Source: an uncultured bacterium (lineage in GTDB: Bacteria; Cyanobacteriota; Vampirovibrionia; Gastranaerophilales; Gastranaerophilaceae). From it: DNA of 11,078 bases. Made by a program: the position numbers and the translations under genes. Of this stretch, positions 6,456 to 11,078 are shown piece after piece (the stretch's first letter is position 1; every line of letters starts with the position of its first letter). Below the pieces are notes generated by a model. It had not been told where the DNA came from. It ran no database searches and saw only the letters and a list, made by a program, of their open reading frames with translations. The stretch is taken from the NCBI GenBank assembly GCA_902765655.1, contig CACXAK010000024.1, positions 1 through 11,078 of the forward strand, in the 5' to 3' direction.

Positions 6456-7349
6456 ATGACATTGAGAATTTTAAGCGTACAAAACATATACACAAATAGA
6501 TTTGATGTCCCAAAGGTATCATTTAAGAGTAATCGTGGTGATACTTATGGCAAAGAACGGATAAACAGAAAAGAATTTTATGAAGATAATTACAATGATG
6601 CGTTTAATAAAGAGTATCAACCTGTAAAATATGACAAAATAACTATGGTACATGGTAAACCTGCGGTATTGCCAAGTGAGCGTATGCTCAGACAAAATAA
6701 AAGCTCTTTTAGGGAAAATGAATTATTTTATGATGATGTAGATTCAATTGATTTTGTACCGACAAAATACGACACGGATGATGTACCGCTTGACAGACAT
6801 CTTTGGATGGGGCCGTTGAAAGGAGTATGTAGTGAATATGCGCCTGATACGCTTATACCTCCGGATAGTTTTTATAATTGCTATGATGCAGTTCGTACTC
6901 CCTGGTTGGATGACATTACAATAAAAGATAACAGAGAACTGGAGCATTATCAAAATCTGGTGTACAGTACACTTAAAGAAGATAATAATATTAGTTATAA
7001 AGAAATGAAAGATATATTTAAAAGTTCATCGCTGATAAAAAACGGAAAAGAGCAGATAGATGTTGGTTTATCTAATCTTGCAGTAAAGATATACCGAAAT
7101 TCAAAAATTTGGGATGAAACAGAAAAGTCAATAATGGATGAAATTAGGATTCCAATTTATAAAAAAGTTTATGGGGGTTATTCCGTAAAAAAATATATAT
7201 ATGTTGATAAGTGCCTCAGAGCAGGTTATTCAAATGAAGAGATCCTTGATTTTCTGCAAGATTTTTACCCGGGATATGTTATTGATTTAAGTTCAATAAT
7301 GACAGATAAAGAAGTAAATGAGTATAACAAATCTTTGTCAAATAATTGA
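6456..7349 (+). CDS. Orphan protein, 297 residues, with N-terminal VSFKS patch
   Basis: I do not recognise this family. The protein is rich in Asp, Glu, Lys, Tyr and Asn and has no signal peptide, membrane segment or clear catalytic motif. Residues 21-26 (VSFKSN) form a short patch like the FTG at residues 14-16 of the divergent phosphatase-like protein. Residues 60-150 hold many prolines and tyrosines and two cysteines (125 and 142), so may be loosely folded. Residues 160-297 look helical and may be a separate domain. The start is ATG at 6456 or TTG at 6462; the latter gives MRILSV, similar to the MKVLPI start of its neighbour. It shares an 82-base divergent region with that neighbour, which may mean joint control. 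Confidence 0.75.
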   Translation: MTLRILSVQNIYTNRFDVPKVSFKSNRGDTYGKERINRKEFYEDNYNDAFNKEYQPVKYDKITMVHGKPAVLPSERMLRQNKSSFRENELFYDDVDSIDFVPTKYDTDDVPLDRHLWMGPLKGVCSEYAPDTLIPPDSFYNCYDAVRTPWLDDITIKDNRELEHYQNLVYSTLKEDNNISYKEMKDIFKSSSLIKNGKEQIDVGLSNLAVKIYRNSKIWDETEKSIMDEIRIPIYKKVYGGYSVKKYIYVDKCLRAGYSNEEILDFLQDFYPGYVIDLSSIMTDKEVNEYNKSLSNN

Positions 7350-7353
7350 AATA

Positions 7354-7383
7354 TTGTGTATTTATCATAATTTATGATAAAAT
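7354..7383 (+). promoter_or_regulatory. PAP2 promoter overlapped by a palindrome (possible operator)
   Basis: TTGTGT (7354-7359) and TAAAAT (7378-7383), preceded by TGA at 7375-7377, form an extended -10 promoter with an 18-base spacer. A perfect inverted repeat, TTATCATA (7362-7369) and TATGATAA (7373-7380) around ATT, covers the spacer and part of the -10. That placement suits a repressor site. The stem is not followed by a T-run, so it is unlikely to be a terminator for the preceding gene. Confidence 0.5.
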
Positions 7384-7417
7384 CCTTGCATTGGTATAAG
7401 AATACATCGGAGAGAGT

Positions 7418-8398
7418 ATGATCGAGTTTTTATCAAATCCGGATTGGATTAAGCCGCAAATGGATTTTTTAGTGTATTTACAGGGTATAAGAATTAATTG
7501 TTCCGAAATTTTTGACAAAATTTTCTTATCAATTACCGTATTGGGAGAATTTTGGTTGCCTACATTAATCTGCGCTATTGTTTATTGGTGTGTTGACTTT
7601 AGATCAGGAATATACTTATTTTCACTCGAAGGTATAAATAAACTGTTTGCATATTTATTTAAAATGTTAGCCGGTGTTTACAGACCATGGATACTAGACA
7701 GCAGAATAAAACCTTCACCTCTTGCTATTCCTTATGCAACCGGGTATTCATTCCCAAGCGGACACTCTGCAATGAGCTCTGCTGTATTGGGAGGTTGTGC
7801 TTATTTACTGAAACATAAAGTATGGAGTGTAATTTTAGTTTGTTTGGTTTTACTTGTCGGGTTTTCAAGATTGTGGCTCGGGGTACATTCACCGCAAGAT
7901 GTTGTAATAGGATTATTATTGGGTTTTTCTCTTGTTTTTATACTGCCTCCTTTGATTAAATGGGCAGAAAAAGACCGTAACAGATATATTTTATTATTGG
8001 CTATTATAGATATTTTAGCAGTTATAGCTTTGATTTATATATATTTTTATAATTCATACAGAATGGATTATGCAGGCGGGAAACTTCTTGTTGATCCGCA
8101 AGCTTTGAAAAATGATACTTTAATAACTTACGGGTATTCACTCGGTCTGATAAACGGTTGTTATTTATGTGCAAGATTTTCTCCATTTAATCCAAAAGAG
8201 ACCCCAAGAAAACAGCGTATTGTCAGGGGAATAATCGGGGGCATCGGTGTAATTATATTAATGAAATTTGCATTCAAACAGGTATTGTTGAATTCGATAC
8301 ATGTTCCATGTGCAGTATCTCTCGCATTTTTAATTGGCTTGGGAATTACTTTAATTTATCCTCTGATTTTCACAAAAATAAAATCGTTGAAAATATAG
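7418..8398 (+). CDS. PAP2-family membrane phosphatase
   Basis: The protein has all three signatures of the type 2 phosphatidic acid phosphatase superfamily. These are K82-x6-R89-P90, P113-S-G-H116, and S150-R151 with H157 and D161. Family enzymes use the second-motif His as general acid and the third-motif His as nucleophile to remove phosphate from lipid substrates at the membrane. About seven to nine hydrophobic segments are visible, roughly at 38-58, 115-132, 135-150, 160-180, 189-211, 270-287 and 296-316. The 326-residue length, with extra C-terminal membrane segments, is longer than minimal PAP2 enzymes and fits larger bacterial members. The substrate could be phosphatidic acid, phosphatidylglycerol phosphate or undecaprenyl diphosphate; sequence alone does not decide. 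GGAGAG (7409-7414) is a clear ribosome site. A palindrome in the promoter suggests regulation. Confidence 0.92.
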   Translation: MIEFLSNPDWIKPQMDFLVYLQGIRINCSEIFDKIFLSITVLGEFWLPTLICAIVYWCVDFRSGIYLFSLEGINKLFAYLFKMLAGVYRPWILDSRIKPSPLAIPYATGYSFPSGHSAMSSAVLGGCAYLLKHKVWSVILVCLVLLVGFSRLWLGVHSPQDVVIGLLLGFSLVFILPPLIKWAEKDRNRYILLLAIIDILAVIALIYIYFYNSYRMDYAGGKLLVDPQALKNDTLITYGYSLGLINGCYLCARFSPFNPKETPRKQRIVRGIIGGIGVIILMKFAFKQVLLNSIHVPCAVSLAFLIGLGITLIYPLIFTKIKSLKI

Positions 8399-8510
8399 TT
8401 TTTATCAGAATTACAAACTACAATTAGCAAATAGTTATGTTCCATTTGCGATTAATAACTACGCACTTGGCTCGCTTGTTCCGAACGCAAGAACATTCTC
8501 TCATGCTCAC
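8399..8510. other. Intergenic stretch with nested inverted repeats and one half of a 29-base direct repeat
   Basis: No gene is visible here. GCAAAT (8427-8432)/ATTTGC (8444-8449) and TAGTTAT (8432-8438)/ATAACTA (8455-8461) are two interleaved inverted repeats, a pseudoknot-like layout. Positions 8462-8490 match 9771-9799 with one mismatch in 29 bases. Both copies are locally GC-richer than their surroundings, and each lies about 25-28 bases before a hairpin. Confidence 0.6.
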
Positions 8511-8557
8511 AATGCAAATAAAAAAGGACGAGATAAACCCGTCTTTTTTATTTACCC
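8511..8557. repeat. Hairpin repeat copy 1, direct-repeat partner of 9640-9685
   Basis: Two near-identical copies of about 46 bases occur here and at 9640-9685, differing by one extra A and one C-to-T change. Arms at 8516-8530 and 8540-8553 pair around the loop AGATAAACC. The C-to-T change is tolerated as a G-T pair or a bulged G. The T-run in the 3' arm means it can also act as a terminator, perhaps for PAP2 on the plus strand. TTTACCC at its right end matches the start of the tRNA-Arg end repeat, but the sequence then diverges. Confidence 0.75.
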
Positions 8558-8635
8558 CAGAGTTGACGAGTTCAGAACTTGGTTACTAAAAAATGTGGCT
8601 TAAGCATTTTTACAGTTTGCAGTGAAAATAAAATG

Positions 8636-8664
8636 TTGATTTATTAAGTCAAAATGTATAGAAT
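8636..8664 (+). promoter_or_regulatory. Promoter of orphan paralog B, predicted leaderless
   Basis: TTGATT (8636-8641) and TAGAAT (8659-8664) are 17 bases apart, and ATG at 8671 follows after 6 bases. The geometry and the -35 hexamer are the same as for paralog A, while the spacer sequence differs. That argues for function rather than a recent copy of the whole region. No ribosome site is present. Confidence 0.65.
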
Positions 8665-8670
8665 ACTCAT

Positions 8671-9402
8671 ATGAATATATCAGTTGGCAGAATAAATTCA
8701 ATTCAATCTGTAGGACACCTTGATTTATATAAGGTTCGTGAAATTATGACTTCTAATAAAATAACACAAACAGAAAAAATAAAGTTTCTGCAGGAAAATC
8801 ATGATAAAATCAAAAGTTTGGCAGAGGAAAAGATTTCAGGTACTGAATATGAAAAAATGATAGATGTCAGACCATTAAAACTTCAAAATCCACTAAAAAA
8901 CATAGGTATCAAATATGTTGATTGGAAACTTACGGCTCATGCTCTTGGTATAAAACCACCTGAAGTTAAGGGATATATGGGAGATATTGTTAATAAATTG
9001 GCGACAATGGAAGATTTAAAAACTTTGGGAATTACCGAAGATGTTTATAAGACAATTAGAACACACGTTTATCGTATGGGTTCAAAAAAACAGGTAATAA
9101 TCAATCTTGATTATGAATTGCACCATACAGAAAATATACTGGATACACTTTATCATACTTTAGATTATAACTTCTTGGGAATTGCAAATTATTTTATGTT
9201 TCCTCATCGCAGACTTGATAATAAGACTATGCTCAAGGTTTATAATGTAATAGATAAAAATTTGAAATCATGTAGTGAATCAGGAAGAATTTCTGAATCC
9301 AATGCATTAAGCACGGCAGAATGGGCACTTGCAAAGATTTATGAAATTCAAAATAATCAACATTTCCAAAATGTAATAAAACTAAGAAAAGAATTGGGAT
9401 AA
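8671..9402 (+). CDS. Orphan paralog B, 243 residues (pair with 4853-5584)
   Basis: This is the second member of the unrecognised family described at 4853-5584, with identical length and about 53% identity without gaps. The C-terminal half is the most conserved, including LDYEL (146-150), LYHTLDYN (160-167), RLDN (181-184), IDKNLK (194-199), TAEWALA (215-221) and IQNNQ (226-230). Unlike paralog A it has HH at 151-152 and HRRLDN at 179-184. It looks soluble, with no signal peptide or membrane segment. The gene sits alone between the hairpin repeat at 8511-8557 and the hairpin plus tRNA-Arg end copy at 9425-9477. It may therefore be cargo of an integration or duplication at the tRNA, which is an inference. 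The divergence between A and B shows the duplication is old. Confidence 0.85.
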   Translation: MNISVGRINSIQSVGHLDLYKVREIMTSNKITQTEKIKFLQENHDKIKSLAEEKISGTEYEKMIDVRPLKLQNPLKNIGIKYVDWKLTAHALGIKPPEVKGYMGDIVNKLATMEDLKTLGITEDVYKTIRTHVYRMGSKKQVIINLDYELHHTENILDTLYHTLDYNFLGIANYFMFPHRRLDNKTMLKVYNVIDKNLKSCSESGRISESNALSTAEWALAKIYEIQNNQHFQNVIKLRKELG

Positions 9403-9424
9403 GTTTTCACACAAAAATAAAAAT

Positions 9425-9460
9425 ATTAAAAGGGACTAGTTTATACTAGTCCCTTTTAAT
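9425..9460. terminator. Strong hairpin between paralog B and a tRNA-Arg end copy
   Basis: A perfect 16-bp stem (9425-9440 with 9445-9460) encloses the loop TTAT. The stem core is GGGACTAGT/ACTAGTCCC, with A-rich and T-rich outer parts. It lies 22 bases past the stop of paralog B and can terminate it. It also abuts the tRNA 3'-end copy at 9459-9477, as the other hairpins abut theirs. Confidence 0.8.
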
Positions 9461-9477
9461 TTACCCTGGATGCGATT
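9459..9477 (-). repeat. tRNA-Arg 3'-end copy, first extra copy
   Basis: The 19-base sequence ATTTACCCTGGATGCGATT is identical to 9862-9880, which spans the discriminator base, the 3' acceptor strand, the 3' T-stem strand and half the T-loop of tRNA-Arg. The rest of the tRNA is absent. Such 3'-end copies are the usual mark of integrase attachment sites, though no integrase is in the window. Confidence 0.8.
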
Positions 9478-9644
9478 TTTTATAAATAAAAACTGCGCCT
9501 CGCATTAAACGCCACCGCCTCCAATTAGTCTGAATATTCATTACAGACATAATTGTCGGTCTTTCGCCTCCGGCTCATGGCTCTGCTCGGCTTGTCGAAC
9601 GGCTACAAGGCAAGGCCTTGGGCGTTTAAATCTCAAACCAATGC
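9478..9644. other. Gene-free, locally GC-richer spacer between tRNA-Arg end copies
   Basis: I see no convincing gene here. The stretch has a short GTCTG/CAGAC hairpin near 9538-9558 and a TTAAACGCC (9505-9513)/GGCGTTTAA (9621-9629) inverted repeat. The palindrome CAAGGCCTTG at 9611-9620 lies inside that pair. Base composition differs from the flanking AT-rich genes, which suggests foreign or repeat-derived DNA. Confidence 0.55.
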
Positions 9645-9685
9645 AAATAAAAAGGACGAGATAAACCCGTCCTTTTTATTTACCC
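9640..9685. repeat. Hairpin repeat copy 3, abutting the second tRNA-Arg end copy
   Basis: This is the direct-repeat partner of 8511-8557. A perfect 14-bp stem (9645-9658 with 9668-9681) encloses the loop AGATAAACC, and the stem ends in T5-A-T3. Read on the minus strand it is an intrinsic terminator directly after a tRNA 3' end, just as at the real tRNA gene. Confidence 0.8.
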
Positions 9686-9696
9686 TGGATGCGATT
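9678..9696 (-). repeat. tRNA-Arg 3'-end copy, second extra copy
   Basis: The 19 bases are identical to 9862-9880, and two further bases to the left also match. Beyond position 9696 the sequence has no similarity to the tRNA. The copy lies 184 bases from the true tRNA end and 219 bases from the other extra copy. Confidence 0.8.
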
Positions 9697-9827
9697 AATC
9701 ACTTCGCTCGCCATCGACGTGACTTCGCTGTTTGCTTTTTATGGCAAGTATGCCAAAAGCAAACAGGCTTCGCACTTGGCTCGCTCGTTCCGAACGCAAT
9801 ACAACGTTCTCGTCGCTATCACATAAC
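9697..9827. other. Gene-free spacer with a 12-bp stem hairpin and a 29-base direct repeat
   Basis: CTGTTTGCTTTT (9728-9739) pairs with AAAAGCAAACAG (9755-9766). Inside it GGCA (9743-9746) pairs with TGCC (9751-9754), offset by a 3-base bulge. Positions 9771-9799 repeat 8462-8490 with one mismatch. A frame running through this stretch exists on the plus strand, but it is composed of the repeats and is not credible as a gene. Confidence 0.6.
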
Positions 9828-9864
9828 AAATAAGACAGAATAACAAAAGTCATTCTGTCTTATT

Positions 9865-9865
<1 letters not shown>
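9828..9865 (-). terminator. Intrinsic terminator of tRNA-Arg
   Basis: On the minus strand the tRNA ends straight into a perfect 14-bp stem (9852-9865 with 9828-9841) around a 10-nt loop. The stem sequence is AAATAAGACAGAAT and its complement. It occupies the same position as the hairpins beside the two extra tRNA-end copies but has a different stem core. Confidence 0.75.
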
Positions 9866-9938
<73 letters not shown>

Positions 9939-9958
9939 ACAACTCGCTTGCAATTCAT

Positions 9959-9986
9959 ATATTAACACGAAAAGATTTTCACGCAA
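9959..9986 (-). promoter_or_regulatory. Promoter of tRNA-Arg
   Basis: On the minus strand, TTGCGT (9981-9986) and TAATAT (9959-9964) are spaced by 16 bases. TGT before the -10 makes it an extended element. The predicted start near 9952 leaves about 14 bases before the mature tRNA. Confidence 0.6.
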
Positions 9987-10014
9987 GTAGTTTTTGTTTA
10001 TTACACAAATTATT

Positions 10015-10035
10015 CCCCTCCCTTTTGAGGTAGGG
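10015..10035 (-). terminator. Possible terminator of the fix operon tail
   Basis: A GC-rich imperfect hairpin (CCCCTC with GAGG-TA-GGG, with a small bulge) lies just past the stop of the 10046-10414 gene. On the minus strand it is followed by AATAATTTG rather than a clean T-run. It is the only candidate between that gene and the tRNA promoter. Confidence 0.35.
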
Positions 10036-10045
10036 TGCTATTTTA

Positions 10046-10414
10046 CTAATCTTCGTCTTCGTCTTCTTTTTTTATCTGATCGACAACCATTTTTGCCATT
10101 TCTTTTGCAATAACTTTTTGGGTATCTTCAGGACAGTTTTGCAGCATATTCATTGCCGTTCTTAAAGTGGTATCTATATCATACCATCTGCCGCGGCGAT
10201 TATCATCCAAACCTGAACCGACTGCGTTAATAATATCATCTACTGCCTCAAATTTTTCGTCCTCAATATTGTGTTCGATGATAATTTTAATTAAATTTAG
10301 TGCAACTCTAATCTGAGTCTGATCATCTGTTTCTTCTAATGTTCTTACTGCTTCAGATAAAACCGGGTCTTTGTCATACCAGCGTCTGTGTTGATTTGAA
10401 TACTCTTCTTTCAT
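10046..10414 (-). CDS. Small protein of two tandem RRWYD-type repeats, 122 residues
   Basis: I do not recognise the family, but the protein is plainly an internal duplication. Residues 11-52 and 76-118 both read RWYDxD, then a helix, then DxTQ (or DTQ), then a second helix rich in Ala, Ile and Lys. A 23-residue linker joins them. The fold is probably a helical hairpin repeated twice. The C-terminus is strongly acidic (EDEDED). There is no signal peptide, membrane segment or metal motif, and the only cysteine is Cys94. A strong AAGGAGA ribosome site precedes ATG at 10414. It lies 32 bases after fixX in the same direction and is probably the last gene of that operon. Its role there is unknown; an accessory or regulatory partner is only a guess. 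Confidence 0.78.
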   Translation of the reverse strand: MKEEYSNQHRRWYDKDPVLSEAVRTLEETDDQTQIRVALNLIKIIIEHNIEDEKFEAVDDIINAVGSGLDDNRRGRWYDIDTTLRTAMNMLQNCPEDTQKVIAKEMAKMVVDQIKKEDEDED

Positions 10415-10446
10415 AATTCCGTTCTCCTTTATTTATAATTATTTTA

Positions 10447-10722
10447 TTATCCCTGTTTAAATGTTACGCCTTTTGTGCCTTTTGGGTATTTCCAATCTAT
10501 GCATTTATGCTCACACGCAATTCTGCACGCTCCGCATTCAAGGCAGTTCTCAAAATTTATAATCAGTTCCTGTTTTTCTTCATTCCATTCATAAACTCCT
10601 GCAGGACAAATAAAAGTGCAGTTTTTTGATACGCAATTTTTGCACTTACTTTGGTCAGGGTTTAAGTGCGATTCATTGTCAGGTGTATATTTTAATGTAT
10701 ATAATTTCTGGTCTAAATTCAT
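10447..10722 (-). CDS. fixX: FixX ferredoxin-like protein
   Basis: I chose ATG at 10722, which overlaps the fixC stop as ATGA. GGAG lies 9 bases upstream, and the product then begins MNLDQKLY as family members do. ATG at 10737 would lie inside fixC and lacks a ribosome site. The 91-residue protein has two complete cysteine sets: Cys 27/30/35/39 and Cys 60/63/66/70. The second is the family's CLECGACRIAC, and the C-terminal WKYPKGTKGV matches the WEYPRG-type ending of FixX. FixX carries electrons with FixC between electron-transfer flavoprotein (FixAB) and the quinone pool. In bifurcating FixABCX complexes, NADH drives both quinone and ferredoxin reduction. E. coli FixX lacks the first cysteine set as I recall it, so this is the two-cluster type. 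Confidence 0.92.
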   Translation of the reverse strand: MNLDQKLYTLKYTPDNESHLNPDQSKCKNCVSKNCTFICPAGVYEWNEEKQELIINFENCLECGACRIACEHKCIDWKYPKGTKGVTFKQG

Positions 10723-11078
10723 ATCAATATACTCCATACAAGTCTAATCAAAGCCCACACATCTTTTAAAAGTTCACTGAATTTTCTGTCCGTAAAAATA
10801 CTTTTTATAAATTTATGGTAATTTTCTCTTTTTGGAGTCCCATCGGCAGTCGTGAACATCTCAAAGAATGAATTAATCTTTTTCAAATAATAGCCCATGA
10901 ATGCTTTTTTGCGTTCATGTGCAATACCCATCAAATCACGGTATGTTTTTAAATCTTTCATTATAAAAGAGTTTTGAAGTTTCTTTTCATAATTTTTCAG
11001 TGTGTTTCTTGAAAAATCATCTTTTTCGAATGCTTCAACAGCCGTTTCTGCTGCAAGTTTTCCTGATAACATTGCAAG
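10719..11078 (-). CDS. fixC: FixC-type ETF-quinone oxidoreductase, C-terminal part (cut by window edge)
   Basis: Only the last 119 residues are in the window; the frame stays open to 11078. The segment begins with LAMLSGKLAAETA, the C-terminal FAD-domain helix of the FixC/geranylgeranyl reductase-like flavoproteins. It continues with NYEKKLQNSFIMKDLKTYR and FEMFTTADGTPK, which match the family's end. The full protein would bind FAD and pass electrons from ETF to quinone together with FixX. The identification is strengthened by the 4-base ATGA overlap with fixX, which implies translational coupling. fixA and fixB, if present, should lie beyond the right edge. Confidence 0.88.
   Translation of the reverse strand, partial: LAMLSGKLAAETAVEAFEKDDFSRNTLKNYEKKLQNSFIMKDLKTYRDLMGIAHERKKAFMGYYLKKINSFFEMFTTADGTPKRENYHKFIKSIFTDRKFSELLKDVWALIRLVWSILI

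Noticed and set aside
8551..8585. A third extra tRNA end or degenerate second tRNA after hairpin copy 1
   Set aside because: Only TTTACCC matches tRNA-Arg. The following bases do not form a T-arm or acceptor pairing with anything nearby, so I count it only as a related boundary.
8589..8611. AAAAATG/CATTTTT hairpin as a terminator
   Set aside because: The stem is almost all A-T, the T-run is part of the stem, and no gene ends just before it.
9553..9843. Plus-strand open frame of 96 codons through the repeat zone
   Set aside because: It runs across the hairpin repeat, the tRNA-end copy and the 29-base repeat, has no ribosome site, and its composition follows the repeats rather than protein-coding usage of the neighbours.

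Overview
The window is a stretch of an AT-rich bacterial chromosome. The best fit is a non-photosynthetic relative of the Cyanobacteria, such as Candidatus Gastranaerophilales (Melainabacteria/Vampirovibrionia). The clues are an LdpA-like iron-sulfur protein (a family I know from cyanobacteria), a glyS gene with no adjacent glyQ, a fixC-fixX pair, a tRNA without an encoded CCA end, and several orphan proteins with a short N-terminal F-[TK]-[GS] patch that I associate with that group. The assignment is an inference, with moderate confidence.

Layout. Positions 1-4140 are all on the minus strand. glyS (2152-4140) has a near-consensus promoter. It is followed by a 104-residue orphan (1740-2054) closed by a terminator, then a membrane-anchored class A beta-lactamase-like serine hydrolase (383-1561) with its own promoter. 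The hydrolase gene runs almost directly into an ldpA-like gene cut by the left edge. Positions 4229-9402 are mostly plus-strand accessory genes: a YjbR/MmcQ-family protein (4229-4810), orphan paralog A (4853-5584), a minus-strand tyrosine-phosphatase-like protein with an altered P-loop (5600-6373), an orphan (6456-7349), a PAP2 membrane phosphatase (7418-8398) and orphan paralog B (8671-9402). Paralogs A and B are both 243 residues and align without gaps at about 53% identity by my count.

Positions 8400-9990 form a repeat-rich zone ending at a minus-strand tRNA-Arg(TCT) gene (9865-9938). Two extra copies of the tRNA 3' end (9459-9477 and 9678-9696) lie in it. Each copy abuts a strong hairpin, as the real tRNA end does, and a fourth hairpin at 8516-8553 marks the far side of paralog B. 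This looks like a tRNA-targeted integration or duplication hotspot with paralog B as cargo. From 10046 to the right edge, on the minus strand, lie the end of fixC, fixX, and a small protein built of two copies of one motif. This is the tail of an electron-transfer flavoprotein/quinone oxidoreductase operon.

Two expression styles are visible. glyS, the serine hydrolase, PAP2, fixX and the small minus-strand orphans have ordinary leaders or Shine-Dalgarno sequences. Four accessory genes (YjbR, both paralogs, the phosphatase-like gene) have a -10 hexamer ending exactly 6 nt before ATG and no Shine-Dalgarno, which predicts leaderless mRNAs. The most notable points are this leaderless set, the duplicated orphan family, the tRNA-Arg/hairpin array, the ldpA homolog in a presumably non-photosynthetic genome, and the altered catalytic residues in the phosphatase-like and beta-lactamase-like proteins.
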